In this document: one piece after another, positions 27,670-37,064 of the stretch
How positions within the stretch are numbered: the first letter of the stretch is position 1
How the letters are laid out: the number at the start of each line of letters is the position of its first letter
Source: Hypericibacter terrae
GTDB lineage: Bacteria; Pseudomonadota; Alphaproteobacteria; Dongiales; Dongiaceae
DNA length: 64,000 bases
Direction of reading: 5' to 3'
Assembly: GCF_008728855.1 (NCBI RefSeq)
Contig: NZ_CP042906.1
Span: 186,001-250,000 of the forward strand
Position numbers and translations under genes: made by a program
Notes under the pieces: generated by a model
The model's database searches: none
The model's input: only the letters and a program-made list of their open reading frames with translations
Told to the model about the DNA's origin: nothing

Positions 27670-28265
27670 TCAGGAGATCGCGAAGGCGGTTGGGACCGGA
27701 TCCTCGCCCAGTACGCTGCGCAGCACCGCCCAATGCATCGCCTCGTCGGCCATGATGCTGGCGGCGGCCGAGGAGAGATCCTTGTTGGTGAAGACCGGCA
27801 CGGCGCGTAATAGGCCTGGGCCGCACCCTGCTCGAGCCCGGCCGCGAACCGCAGCACGTCTTCCTGCGTCTTCAGATTGCCGGTCGGAAAATCATACTTG
27901 GCCTTGGCCGTCACCGGCGTGCCGCCGAGCTTCTTCACGGTCGAGGCCAGGACGTCGGCATGCTTCTTGTGGTGATCCTGGAACTTCACCGCGACCGCCA
28001 GGACCGGCTTGGTCAGGAGTCCGCTTTCGGCCCCCACCTGATAGGCGGCGATGCCTTCATATTCGAGACCCAGCGCGGTGTTGAGCACTTGAATATCGTC
28101 CGACGCCGTCGCTGCGGACGCATTCTTGCTCATGGCCATGCTCTCGCAGCCGGCGAGAATCGCGACCGCGCTGGCGCTCAACACGGCTTGCGTGCCGCGC
28201 ACCAGCAGCGTGCGCCGCGCGGGAACGAGGGCCGTGTCGGGACGAATGAGGGTTGGCTCGGTCAT
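27670..28265 (-). pseudogene. Ferritin-like domain protein, frameshifted
   Basis: From the ATG at 28265 (after GAGAGGA) the protein starts with MTEPTL, a double Arg (ARRTLLVRG), a hydrophobic stretch and a lipobox-like LAGC. This suggests a Tat-exported lipoprotein. The ferritin-like bundle follows with VLNTALGLEYEGIAAYQVGAE and FQDHHKKHADVL. After GAAQAYYA near 27805 the frame is lost. One base added restores AVPVFTNKDLSSAAASIMADEAMHW and a natural stop at 27670. The full frame would be about 198 residues. The lesion is a one-base loss in a GGCGCG run, either real or a sequencing error. Confidence 0.8.
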
Positions 28266-28425
28266 GGAATCCTCTCTCTGTCGGTTGTTGCTCGTTGAAC
28301 AGCGTGTCGGGAACGTCGTCGCTGTTACGGGCAATACCGGCGAGAGGGGTCGGCGGATGCAGGAGCGGGATCACAAAACTGCGAGAAGCCGAACTCTGCT
28401 GGGCGATCAAGAGGCTGGCAACGTC

Positions 28426-29175
28426 TCAACCGGCAGGAAGCACGGGGCCGGAATAGAGCACGGGGCCGGTCGGCAATCCCGTGGGCGAGCCGCCCGCGGG
28501 CTCGAGGCTGACGGCAAGCGCGCCCTGCGCCAGATCGGCGGCTGATTTAGCGTCGAGCGGCAGCGAGAGCCGGCCGTTCGCGAGCAGGCCCAGCGAGCGC
28601 GGATTGCCGCTCGGCGGCAGGATCCAGAGCTCGAGCGATTTGCCGGCTTCGGCCGCCGGCAGCCGCGCCGCATCGAGCGTCAGCCGGTCGTGATGCAGAT
28701 CGAGGCTGACCATCAGCACCGGCTTGTGCTCCGCATCGGCGAGCAACGCCATGTGGGTCGGCGCGGACGGCGGCGCCACGAAGAGATAGACGAAGAGCAG
28801 AGCCGCGATCGCGGTCCCGGCGATGCCGACACGCCGCCAGAAGCTCACGCAGTACCAGAGGCCCGCGGTCGCGAGGCTCGGGACGGCGGCGGTCGGCCTG
28901 CCGAACAGGAGCTCGAACAGGCTGCGCCGCACAGGCTTCGCGGCGGCGGCACCGATCCGCTGCTCGATGGCCGTCCAGCTCCGGGCTGGCGGCTCGATCG
29001 CGGGCGCGGCCTCTGCCAGCGGATCGAGACGTTTCGCCCAGGCGTCGACGCGCTGCGCCAGCGCGGGGTCGCTCTCGATCAGCCGCTCGAAGCGCGCCCG
29101 CGCGGGGCCGCGCAAGGTGCCCAGCACATACTCGGCGGCGAGACCGTCCAGCCGATCGGGATCCGGCTCGGTCAT
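28426..29175 (-). CDS. Anti-sigma factor, RskA-like
   Basis: The 249-residue protein begins with an anti-sigma helical domain (DRLDGLAAEYVLGTLRGPARARFERLIESDP) that should hold the ECF sigma factor. One transmembrane segment (about residues 110-130, VGIAGTAIAALLFVYLFVA) and an extracytoplasmic RskA domain with WILPPSGNPRSLGLLANGRL follow. The ATG overlaps the sigma-factor stop as ATGA. It probably releases the sigma factor on an envelope signal; the signal is not known. Confidence 0.9.
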   Translation of the reverse strand: MTEPDPDRLDGLAAEYVLGTLRGPARARFERLIESDPALAQRVDAWAKRLDPLAEAAPAIEPPARSWTAIEQRIGAAAAKPVRRSLFELLFGRPTAAVPSLATAGLWYCVSFWRRVGIAGTAIAALLFVYLFVAPPSAPTHMALLADAEHKPVLMVSLDLHHDRLTLDAARLPAAEAGKSLELWILPPSGNPRSLGLLANGRLSLPLDAKSAADLAQGALAVSLEPAGGSPTGLPTGPVLYSGPVLPAG

Positions 29176-29717
29176 GGCTCGAGACATCCCTTGAGCCGCA
29201 CCAGGCTGCGGCGGATCCAGCTCTTGACCGTGCCGAGGGGGGCGCCCAGCCGCGCCGCGACCTGCTCGAAGGTCAGGCCCTGATAATAGGCGAGCAGCAG
29301 GCTGGCGCGCGGCTGCGCCTCCAGCTGATCGAGGCAATGCTTGAGCCGCGCGGCCTCCTCGCCGCTCTGGGTCAAGGCTTCGGGACCGTCGGTCAGGTCG
29401 GGCAGGCTCTCGGCGAATTCCGGATCGAGCGGCGTCTCGCGCCCGCGCTTCGCAAGGAGGTCGAAACATTCATTGCGCAGGATGCGCGCCATCCAGCCCA
29501 GCGCCGTGCCGCGCTGGGGATCGAACCGGGCCGCATGCCGCCACACCGCCATGAAGGTTTCCTGCAAGGCCTCCTCCGCGAGATCCCGGCGTCTGAGGAT
29601 ACCGACGGCGAGGCCGAATAGTTGCGGGGCGGTCGCGCGATAAAGCCGCTCCAGCGCGTGTCGATCGCCCTTGGCGGCGCCAGCAAGATAATCGGCAAGG
29701 AGGGCCGCGTCGCTCAT
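29172..29717 (-). CDS. ECF-type RNA polymerase sigma factor
   Basis: The 181-residue protein has sigma region 2 (ALERLYRATAPQLFGLAVGILRRRDLAEEALQETF) and region 4 (ASLLLAYYQGLTFEQVAARLGAPLGTVKSWIRRSL), with no regions 1 or 3. It resembles the SigK/RpoE-like group paired with RskA-type anti-sigma factors. The start MSDAAL is preferred over a longer frame from 29732. It is co-transcribed with the overlapping anti-sigma gene; the ferritin-like and cytochrome c genes lie next on the same strand. Confidence 0.93.
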   Translation of the reverse strand: MSDAALLADYLAGAAKGDRHALERLYRATAPQLFGLAVGILRRRDLAEEALQETFMAVWRHAARFDPQRGTALGWMARILRNECFDLLAKRGRETPLDPEFAESLPDLTDGPEALTQSGEEAARLKHCLDQLEAQPRASLLLAYYQGLTFEQVAARLGAPLGTVKSWIRRSLVRLKGCLEP

Positions 29718-29807
29718 GCCGCGCCATGGCATAGAAGCGGCCCCGGCCTGTCAACGGGCTTTGGCCCCGGCGCCGGCTTCGTTATGCTGCGGCGAAAGAA
29801 TCGACCC

Positions 29808-30476
29808 ATGCTCCTGCTCATCCATTTCCCGCTCGACCCCGCATCCCGCAAGGTCCGCATCCTGCTGAAGGAGAAGGGCCTCGCCTTCGATCTGCGCGAA
29901 GAACGCCCCTGGGAGCGGCGCGAGGAGTTCCTGGCCATGAGCCCGGCCGGCGATCTGCCGGTGCTGGTCGAGACCGACGGCAAGCCGATCGCCGATGTCG
30001 GCGCCATCGTCGAATATCTGGAAGAAACCGGATCGACGCCCTCGCTCTATGGCAGCGAGCCGCGCGCGCGGGCCGAGGTCCGGCGTCTCGCGGCCTGGTT
30101 CGACCGCAAGTTCCAGCGCGAGGTCACGACCAACCTGCTGGATGAGAAGATCGGCCGGCGCATCATGGGGAAGGGCACCCCCGATTCGAGCGCCATCCGC
30201 GCCGGCATCCTCAATCTCAAGACCCATCTTGACTACATCGCCTGGCTCGCCGACCGGCGCAACTGGCTCGCGGGCGACAATTTCTCGATGGCCGACATCT
30301 CGGCCGCGGCCCAGCTCTCTTGCATCGACTATCTGGGCGACGTGCCCTGGGACGATCACGCCGGCGCGCGCGACTGGTATCAGCGCGTCAAGTCGCGCCC
30401 CAGCCTGCGCCCGCTCCTCGGCGACCGCCTCCCGGGCGCCCCGCCGCCGAAGCATTACGCGGATCTCGATTTTTAG
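29808..30476 (+). CDS. Glutathione S-transferase family protein
   Basis: The 222-residue protein has a thioredoxin-fold N-terminus (HFPLDPASRKVRILLKEKGL, MSPAGDLPVLVETDG, IADVGAIVEYLEE) and an alpha-helical C-terminal domain with WLAGDNFSMADISAAAQLSCIDYLGD. Ser in DPASRK may be the active-site residue. It is unlike the GST in the glt operon in sequence. An upstream ATG at 29784 would add eight residues. It is divergent from the ECF sigma gene and is followed by the tandem repeat block. Confidence 0.88.
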   Translation: MLLLIHFPLDPASRKVRILLKEKGLAFDLREERPWERREEFLAMSPAGDLPVLVETDGKPIADVGAIVEYLEETGSTPSLYGSEPRARAEVRRLAAWFDRKFQREVTTNLLDEKIGRRIMGKGTPDSSAIRAGILNLKTHLDYIAWLADRRNWLAGDNFSMADISAAAQLSCIDYLGDVPWDDHAGARDWYQRVKSRPSLRPLLGDRLPGAPPPKHYADLDF

Positions 30477-30490
30477 ATCCCAATCTCAAC

Positions 30491-31019
30491 GGTCATCCCC
30501 GCGACAGCGGGGACCCAACTCTCAACCGACACCGCTGGATCGACATGGGCCCCCGCTTTCGCGGGGGTGACGGTGAGGGTGAGCGTCGCGGCCTCTCCTT
30601 AGGGAGAAAAATCAAAGTAGCGTCGCGTTCACACAAATGGTCATCCCCGCGACAGCGGGGACCCAACTCTCAACCGACACCGCTGGATCGACATGGACCC
30701 CCGCTTTTGCGGGGGTGCAGTGAGGGTGAGCGTCGCGGCCGCTCCTTAGGGAGAAAAATCAAAGTAGCGTCGCGTTCACACAAATGGTCATCCCCGCGAC
30801 AGCGGGGACCCAACTCTCAACCGACACCGCTGGATCGACATGGGCCCCCGCTTTCGCGGGGGTGACGGTGAGGGTGAGCGTCGCGGCCTCTCGTTAGGGA
30901 GAAAAATCAAAGTAGTGTCGCGTTCACACAAATGGTCATCCCCGCGACAGCGGGGACCCAACTCTCAACCGACACCGCTGGATCGACATGGGCCCCCGCT
31001 TTCGCGGGGGTGCAGTGAG
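30491..31019. repeat. 148-bp tandem repeat, about 3.6 copies, family B palindromes
   Basis: Units begin with GGTCATCCCCGC at 30491, 30639, 30786 and 30934, giving periods of 148, 147 and 148 bases. The last unit is partial. Each holds an inverted pair CCCCGCGACAGCGGGG ... CCCCCGCTTTCGCGGGGG around CCGACACCGCTGGATCG, then GTGAGCGTCGCGGCC and GGGAGAAAAATCAAAGTAG. Copies differ at a few bases only, for example GGGGGTGACGGTGAG against GGGGGTGCAGTGAG. No gene lies in 30477-31037; an open frame through it is not maintained by the 148-base period. Confidence 0.9.
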
Positions 31020-31037
31020 CAGGCGCGTTGCGCCTGC

Positions 31038-31853
31038 TCACTGCACCTTCACATCCAACTGCTCCAGCCGCGCCTGCGCGGTTTCGGCGGTGGGGGTGTT
31101 GGGCGCGGCCTGGATGGCCGCCAACCAGTCGGCGCGCGCGCCGTTCTTGTCGCCGTTGTTGGCCAGGAGGATGCCGCGCTCGAGATGACCCTCGGCATTC
31201 TTGGGATCGAGCGTGAGCGCCTGGTTCACGTCGGCCATCGCCAGATCCTTGCTGTCGACATAGCGATAGGCGCTGGCGCGCAGCACGAGGATGTCGGCGC
31301 GCTTGGGCGCCAGCTCGTTGGCGTGGTTGAGATCGTCGAGCGCATCCCACCAGCGCTCGGCCGCCCCCAGCGCCACCGCGCGGTCGATCACCAGGTCGAC
31401 ATCGTTGGGCAGGATCTCGAGCGCCGAGTTCGAAGCGGCGATGGCCTGGGCCGGATCGCCCTGCAGGATCCAGATCTGGCCGGCCTGGTCGTAGAGATGG
31501 GCCGCCAGGTTCTTCGACGATTCGATCTTCGCCAGCTCGCCCGCCACCGTCTGCATCGCTTGCGCGGCTTCGGCGTAGCGCCCCAGTCCCACCAGCGCCA
31601 CCGCCTGGCAATGCTCGGCCGGCGGCCCGCCCTTCTTTCCGATCCAGGCGGCGGCCGCGTCATAGGCCTGCTGCGGATGCGCCGCCGTCAGCGCCATGCA
31701 GTCCGCATATTGCTTGGCCTGGTCGGGATTCTGTTCCGGGAAGCTCTGTTCCTGGGCGCAGACGCCGGAGGCCGCCGCGCTCAGCAGCAGCACCAGCGCC
31801 GCCGCGGGCCAGAGGCCGCCGCGCGTCCTCGCCTTGTATCGTCCGATGCTCAC
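31038..31853 (-). CDS. Secreted or periplasmic tetratricopeptide repeat protein
   Basis: The 271-residue protein starts with a signal peptide (GGLWPAAALVLLLSAAASGVCAQ). At least four TPR-like helical pairs follow, for example LVGLGRYAEAAQAMQTVA, GDPAQAIAASNSALEILPND, ERWWDALDDLNHANELAPKR and LAMADVNQALTLDPKNAEGH. Such repeats mediate protein contacts; the partner is unknown. I choose GTG at 31853 with GAAGG upstream, since the longer frame has a non-signal N-terminus. It lies divergent from the SDR gene. Confidence 0.82.
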   Translation of the reverse strand: MSIGRYKARTRGGLWPAAALVLLLSAAASGVCAQEQSFPEQNPDQAKQYADCMALTAAHPQQAYDAAAAWIGKKGGPPAEHCQAVALVGLGRYAEAAQAMQTVAGELAKIESSKNLAAHLYDQAGQIWILQGDPAQAIAASNSALEILPNDVDLVIDRAVALGAAERWWDALDDLNHANELAPKRADILVLRASAYRYVDSKDLAMADVNQALTLDPKNAEGHLERGILLANNGDKNGARADWLAAIQAAPNTPTAETAQARLEQLDVKVQ

Positions 31854-31960
31854 AACTACCTTCAGGGGCAAGGCATGTTTCCTGGTTGTCGCCGGCCGGC
31901 CCTGGGGTCGGGCCGCTCGCGGGGAGGCAAGCCTCCCTCCTGGGCGGTTCCTTGGCAAGC

Positions 31961-32902
31961 ATGACGAGATCGGGTTCGGCCGGCGATCGTGACAAAGCGC
32001 CGCGTCTCTTCGCCTTCGGCCTGGGCTTCAGCGCGCTGGCCTTGGCGGAACGGCTCTCGGAGCAGGGCTGGCGCATCGCCGGAACCGTCCGCGATCCGGA
32101 GAAGCGCCAGGCCCTCGAAGCGCGCGGCTTCGATATCCATCATTTCGACCGCGATCACCCGCTCGCCGACCCGGCAAGCGCCCTGGCCGGCACCACGCAT
32201 ATCCTCATCAGCGTGCCGCCCGATGGCCGCAGCGAGCCCAGCGGCGATCCGGCGCTCGACGTTCATGGGAGCGATATCGCCGCTCTCGGGCCGGGGCTCG
32301 CCTGGCTCGGCTATCTCTCGACCACCGGGGTCTATGGCGACCGCCAGGGCGGCTGGGTCGACGAGACCAGTGCCCTGACGCCCTCGGGCGACCGCGGCCG
32401 GCGGCGGCTCGAGGCCGAGCGCGGCTGGCTGGCTCTCGGCGAGCGCCAGGGGATTCCGGTCCATCTCTTTCGCCTCGCCGGAATCTACGGACCCGGGCGC
32501 AGCGCGCTCGACACGGTGCGGTCGGGCAATGCCAAGCGCGTCATGAAGCCGGGCCAGGTCTTCAGCCGCATCCATGTCGCCGATATCGCGAGCGTGCTCG
32601 AAGCCTCGATCGCGCGGCCCCATCCGGGCGCCGCCTACAATCTCTGCGACGACGATCCGGCGGCACCCGCCGAGGTGATCGAATTTGCCTGCGGGCTCCT
32701 CGGCGTCGAGCCGCCTCCGCTCGTGCCTTTCGACGAGGCCGCGCTGTCACCGATGGCGCGCAGCTTCTATGAGGACAACAAGCGGGTCCGCAACGAGCGC
32801 ATCAAGCGCGAGCTCGGGGTGACGCTGGCCTATCCCAGCTATCGCGAAGGCCTCAAGGCGCTGCTGGCGGAGGAGACGCTCTCGCCGACATTTCATCGAT
32901 GA
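31961..32902 (+). CDS. SDR family NAD(P)-binding protein, YeeZ-like
   Basis: The 313-residue protein has a Rossmann start (PRLFAFGLGFSALALAERLSEQG) with an unusual GLGFSA glycine motif as in YeeZ-like extended SDRs. The active region is GYLSTTGVYGDRQGGWVDE, with FRLAGIYGPGRSALD next. C-terminal HVADIASVLEASI matches nucleoside-diphosphate-sugar epimerases. Substrate is unknown. The last 50 bases overlap the 3' end of the hydrolase gene on the other strand. Confidence 0.85.
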   Translation: MTRSGSAGDRDKAPRLFAFGLGFSALALAERLSEQGWRIAGTVRDPEKRQALEARGFDIHHFDRDHPLADPASALAGTTHILISVPPDGRSEPSGDPALDVHGSDIAALGPGLAWLGYLSTTGVYGDRQGGWVDETSALTPSGDRGRRRLEAERGWLALGERQGIPVHLFRLAGIYGPGRSALDTVRSGNAKRVMKPGQVFSRIHVADIASVLEASIARPHPGAAYNLCDDDPAAPAEVIEFACGLLGVEPPPLVPFDEAALSPMARSFYEDNKRVRNERIKRELGVTLAYPSYREGLKALLAEETLSPTFHR

Positions 32903-33656
32903 CGGTCGCCAGCCGCGCCAGGTCCTGCGGGCGCGACAGACGGTGATCGCCATCCTTGATCAGCGTCACCGCGACATCCGCGCTCGTGAGCCGTTCGGCA
33001 ATACGCACCGCCCAGCGCCAGGGCACGTCCGGATCCTCCATGCCCTGCAACAGCCGGACCGGACATTCCACCGGAATGGGTCGTCCCAATAACAAATGAT
33101 GGCGACCGTCCTCGATCAATTTGCGTGTAATCGGCAGATCGGGTCCGTAGCGCGAGGGCTCATGCCATTCGCCGGTTCGCATCACCTGCTCCCGGATGGA
33201 AGCGGTCATGCGATTCCACATCAGTTCCTCGGTGAAGTCGGGGGCGGCGGCGATTCCCACCAGCCCGGCGATGCGGGCCGGTCGCGACAGGGCCGCGAGC
33301 AGCATGATCCAGCCGCCCATGCTGGAGCCCACCAGAATCTGCGGGCCCTCGGTCAGACGATCGATGACGGTCAGCGCGTCCTCGCGCCAGCGGCCGATGG
33401 TCCCCTCGGAGAAACGGCCGGAAGACGCGCCATGTCCGAAATAATCGAACCGGATGAAGGCTTGCCCCCGTTTTCTGCAATGCGATTCGAGGAAAACGGC
33501 CTTGGTTCCGGTCATGTCGGAAGCGAACCCGCCCAAAAAAACCACACCTGGCAAATTTCGACCGTCTTCGCTCGCAAATCGGTGGTAGGCGGTTGTCGTC
33601 CCGTCTTCGCGTGCTAGACTCTCAGAGCGGGGGGATTCGCGTGACGTGTCTGACAT
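32853..33656 (-). CDS. Alpha/beta hydrolase
   Basis: The 267-residue enzyme has an alpha/beta-hydrolase fold with the oxyanion region VVFLGGFASDMTGTKA. The Ser nucleophile elbow is VGSSMGGWIML, an acid residue probably lies in GMEDPDVPW, and the His is in IKDGDHRLS. It resembles ABHD10-like thioesterase/carboxylesterase proteins. Start MSDTSRESPRSE at 33656. The 3' end overlaps the convergent SDR gene by 50 bases. Confidence 0.87.
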   Translation of the reverse strand: MSDTSRESPRSESLAREDGTTTAYHRFASEDGRNLPGVVFLGGFASDMTGTKAVFLESHCRKRGQAFIRFDYFGHGASSGRFSEGTIGRWREDALTVIDRLTEGPQILVGSSMGGWIMLLAALSRPARIAGLVGIAAAPDFTEELMWNRMTASIREQVMRTGEWHEPSRYGPDLPITRKLIEDGRHHLLLGRPIPVECPVRLLQGMEDPDVPWRWAVRIAERLTSADVAVTLIKDGDHRLSRPQDLARLATVIDEMSARASPPPAAP

Positions 33657-33728
33657 GGCGTGGGTGTAATGGACGCATCGGGATCGGTCGAGGCCCCCGA
33701 CATTAACATGGCAACGAAGAGGCCGGCG

Positions 33729-34907
33729 ATGAATGAGCCGGTGGTCTTGCAGGTGCAGCCGACGCTGGCGCAAGCCGGCGACCGGATCGCGCTGGACATC
33801 GCGGGGGCGGTGAAGGACGACGGCGGCACGGCGCTGATCGCGTCGAGCGGCGGCGCCCTCGTGGCCGAATTGCCGCGCTCGGGCGCGCGCCATATCCGCA
33901 TCGCGCTCGACCGGCGCAATCCGCTCGGCATGATGGCGTCCGCGTCGAAACTGGTGCGGCTGATCCGCAGCGAATCCGTCGACATCGTCCATGCGCGCGG
34001 CCTGCATGCGGCTTGGCCCGCTTATCTTGCGGCGCGTCGCACCAGCCGTCCTCTCGTCACCACCTTCGATCTCGGCGGCCCGACCGTCGGCGCCTTCGAT
34101 CGGTTTTATGCGTCCGCGCTGGCGCGCGGCGATCGCGTGATCGCGGTCTCCGATTTCGTCGCGCGGCTCGCCTATGAGCAGCACAAGGTCGACGACCGTC
34201 GCTTGCGCCTCGTGCGCCGCGGCATCGACACCGATACCTTCGACCCGGCCCGGGTTACGGCGCCGCGCATGATCCGCCTCGCGCGCCTCTGGGGCCTGCC
34301 GGACGATCTGCCGGTGATCATGCTGCCCGGCCGGCTGATGCCGCATAACGGCCATGCGTTGCTGATCGATGCGCTCGCCCGCATCAAGGACCGCGCCTTC
34401 CACTGCCTGGTGGTGGGCGCCGAAGGCGATCACGCCGGTTACAGCGCCGAGCTCGAGGCCAAGGCCGGGGCCGCCGGCCTGAACGGCCGGTTCCATATCG
34501 TGCCGGAATGCCGGGACATGGCGGCGGCCTATATGCTGGCCGACGTGGTGCTGAACGCCGCCCCCGTGCCCGAGGCCTTCAGCCTGGTGCTGGCGGAGGC
34601 CCAGGCCATGGGCCGCCCGGTGGTTTCGACCGACCGCGGCAGCGCCCGCGAACAGGTGGCCGGCAACGAGATGGCCTGGCTGGTCCCGCCCGAGGATCCG
34701 GCGGCGCTGGCCTCGGCCATCGGCCGGGCGCTCGATCTCGACCCCGATCTCCGGGCCCGGCTGGCGGCCGAAGCCGCCCAGCGCGCCCGGGCCCGCTATG
34801 CCCGAACTACGATGTGTGCCGGGACCCTGGCCGTCTATCGCGAGTTGATGGAACGGCCCAGCTGGCGACCGGCGCCCGCCTTGACAGAGGCCTCGATCCC
34901 CTCTTAA
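33729..34907 (+). CDS. Glycosyltransferase family 4 protein
   Basis: The protein (392 residues from ATG 33729) has two Rossmann-like halves. The N-half has VDIVHARGLHAAWPAYLAARR, and the C-half the GT4 signature PEAFSLVLAEAQAMGRPVVSTDRGSARE. It probably transfers a sugar to a lipid or polysaccharide intermediate. Starts at 33660 (GTG) and 33669 (ATG) are also possible. I prefer 33729 because AAGAGG lies six bases upstream and MNEPVVLQVQPTL fits family starts. It is divergent from the hydrolase. Confidence 0.86.
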   Translation: MNEPVVLQVQPTLAQAGDRIALDIAGAVKDDGGTALIASSGGALVAELPRSGARHIRIALDRRNPLGMMASASKLVRLIRSESVDIVHARGLHAAWPAYLAARRTSRPLVTTFDLGGPTVGAFDRFYASALARGDRVIAVSDFVARLAYEQHKVDDRRLRLVRRGIDTDTFDPARVTAPRMIRLARLWGLPDDLPVIMLPGRLMPHNGHALLIDALARIKDRAFHCLVVGAEGDHAGYSAELEAKAGAAGLNGRFHIVPECRDMAAAYMLADVVLNAAPVPEAFSLVLAEAQAMGRPVVSTDRGSAREQVAGNEMAWLVPPEDPAALASAIGRALDLDPDLRARLAAEAAQRARARYARTTMCAGTLAVYRELMERPSWRPAPALTEASIPS

Positions 34908-35019
34908 TTCCGGCGGTTTGGGCGTTAATTACCCTTTCTCAACCTGAATCCGGTCCAGTTCCGCCTGGATTCCCACCCTATTTCGGCCTTCGACGGGCCG
35001 AAGAAGCTCGAACGGCTCC

Positions 35020-36999
35020 ATGATTAACATCACGCTACCCGACGGCAGCCAGCGGTCCTATGACCAGCCGGTTTCCGGTGCCGAGATTGCCGCCTCGATC
35101 GGCAAGGGCCTGGCGCGCGACGCGCTGGCCCTGAAGCTGAACGGCGAGGTCAAGGATCTGGCGACCGTCGTCGATCGCAACGCGCGCATCGAGATCGTCA
35201 CCCGCAAGCATCCCGACGCGCTCGATCTGCTGCGCCACGACGCCGCGCATGTGCTGGCCGAGGCCGTGCAGGAACTCTATCCGGGGACCCAGATCACCTT
35301 CGGTCCCTCGATCGAGAACGGATTCTATTACGACTTCGTCCGCGACGCGCCCTTCACGACGGAGGATTTCGCCAAGATCGAGCAGCGCATGCGCGAGATC
35401 GTCGATCGCGACGAGACCATCACGCGCGAGATCTGGAGCCGCGACGAGGCGGTGCGCTGGTTCAAGGACCACGGCGAAAAATACAAGGCCGAGTGGGTGC
35501 TGGAGATCCCCAAGGACGAGGAGATCTCGATCTACCGCCAGGGCAACTGGCTGGATATGTGCACGGGCCCCCATCTGCCCTCGACCGGCAAGCTGGGCAA
35601 GGCCTTCAAGCTGATGAAGGTGTCGGGCGCCTATTGGCGCGGCGATGCCAACAACCAGCAGCTCCAGCGCGTCTATGGCACGGCCTGGGCCGACGAGAAG
35701 CAGCTCCAGCAATATCTGACGATGCTGGAGGAGGCCGAGAAGCGCGACCATCGCCGCCTCGGCAAGGAGATGAATCTCTTCCATCAGCAGGAAGAGGCCG
35801 CCGGCATGGTGTTCTGGCATCCGAAGGGCTGGACGCTCTACCGGACGGTCGAGAATTACCTGCGCGGCCGCCTCGACGATTCCGGCTATGTCGAGATCAA
35901 GACGCCCCAGCTGGTCGACCGCAAGCTGTGGGAGGCCTCGGGCCATTGGGAGAAGTTCCGCGAGAACATGTATCTCTCGGAGAACGAGGCGGGTCTCAAG
36001 GAATTCGTCGCCGATCCGACGCAGCGCATCTTCGCGCTGAAGCCCATGAACTGCCCCTGCCATGTGCAGGTCTTCAACCAGGGGCTCAAGAGCTATCGCG
36101 ACCTGCCGCTGCGGCTGGCGGAGTTCGGCTCCTGCCATCGCTTCGAGCCGGGCGGGGCGCTCCACGGCATCATGCGCGTGCGCAACTTCACGCAGGACGA
36201 CGCGCATATCTTCTGCACCGAAGACCAGATCACGGCGGAGAGCGTCGATTTCTGCCGCCTGCTGCTGCAGGTCTATGGCGATTTCGGCTTCACCGATGTC
36301 GCCGTGCGCTTTGCCGACCGGCCGGAGAAGCGGGCCGGTACGGACGCGATCTGGGACAAGGCCGAGGCCGCGCTCAAATTCGCGGTCGAGCGGGCGCAGC
36401 TGCCCTACACGATGGCGCCGGGCGAGGGGGCCTTCTATGGCCCCAAGCTCGAGTTCCATCTCAAGGACACGATCGGCCGGTCCTGGCAATGCGGGACCCT
36501 GCAGGTCGATTTCGTGATGCCCGAGCGGCTCGATGCGAACTACATCGCCGAAGACGGGCAGAAGCACCGCCCCGTGATGCTGCACCGGGCCATCTTCGGC
36601 TCGATGGAGCGCTTCCTCGGCATCCTGATCGAGAACTTCGCCGGCAAGCTGCCTTTCTGGCTGGCACCGCTACAGGTAGTGGTCGCGACCATCACGGACG
36701 ACAGCCGAGCCTATGGCGAGGAGGTCGCGGCCAGCCTGCGCGCGGCGGGCCTGCGGGTCGAGACCGACCTGCGAAACGAAAAGATCAATTACAAGGTGCG
36801 CGAACACAGCCTGGCCAAGGTTCCGGTCCTGGCCGTGGTCGGTAAGCGCGAGGCGGAGAAGCGCGAAGTGGCGCTGCGCCGCCTGGGCGGCAATGAGCAG
36901 GAAGTCCTTGCGCTGGATGAGGCGCTCAATAGACTGAAGACGGAAGCAAGGTCGCCCGCAGGGAAGTCGGGGCCCATGCCTGCCACGGGTGCCTTCTAG
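35020..36999 (+). CDS. thrS: Threonine-tRNA ligase
   Basis: ThrS charges tRNA-Thr and edits mischarged serine. Domain order in the 659 residues: N-terminal TGS (about 1-63, [20 protein letters not shown]), editing domain with [11 protein letters not shown], then the class II catalytic core with zinc ligands in [10 protein letters not shown]. Motif 2 is [20 protein letters not shown] and motif 3 is [15 protein letters not shown]. The anticodon-binding domain is at the C-terminus. It stands first in the thrS-infC-rpmI-rplT-pheS-pheT cluster. Confidence 0.97.
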   Translation: MINITLPDGSQRSYDQPVSGAEIAASIGKGLARDALALKLNGEVKDLATVVDRNARIEIVTRKHPDALDLLRHDAAHVLAEAVQELYPGTQITFGPSIENGFYYDFVRDAPFTTEDFAKIEQRMREIVDRDETITREIWSRDEAVRWFKDHGEKYKAEWVLEIPKDEEISIYRQGNWLDMCTGPHLPSTGKLGKAFKLMKVSGAYWRGDANNQQLQRVYGTAWADEKQLQQYLTMLEEAEKRDHRRLGKEMNLFHQQEEAAGMVFWHPKGWTLYRTVENYLRGRLDDSGYVEIKTPQLVDRKLWEASGHWEKFRENMYLSENEAGLKEFVADPTQRIFALKPMNCPCHVQVFNQGLKSYRDLPLRLAEFGSCHRFEPGGALHGIMRVRNFTQDDAHIFCTEDQITAESVDFCRLLLQVYGDFGFTDVAVRFADRPEKRAGTDAIWDKAEAALKFAVERAQLPYTMAPGEGAFYGPKLEFHLKDTIGRSWQCGTLQVDFVMPERLDANYIAEDGQKHRPVMLHRAIFGSMERFLGILIENFAGKLPFWLAPLQVVVATITDDSRAYGEEVAASLRAAGLRVETDLRNEKINYKVREHSLAKVPVLAVVGKREAEKREVALRRLGGNEQEVLALDEALNRLKTEARSPAGKSGPMPATGAF

Positions 37000-37064
37000 C
37001 GTCGGGCTGCAATGCCGGCCGGAACACCCCATATTCGGATCAACATCGTTTAGGAGAAGTCAGC

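Noticed and set aside
30491-31019. CRISPR array
   Set aside because: The repeats are 148 bases with hairpins and there are no short unique spacers between short repeats; no cas gene is near.
30320-31964. Open frames through the tandem repeat block
   Set aside because: The period of 148 is not a multiple of three and the frame changes between units, so the repeats do not encode a protein.
33660-33728. Longer N-terminus of the glycosyltransferase
   Set aside because: The upstream starts lack a ribosome site and would lie within a few bases of the divergent hydrolase start; kept only as an alternative.
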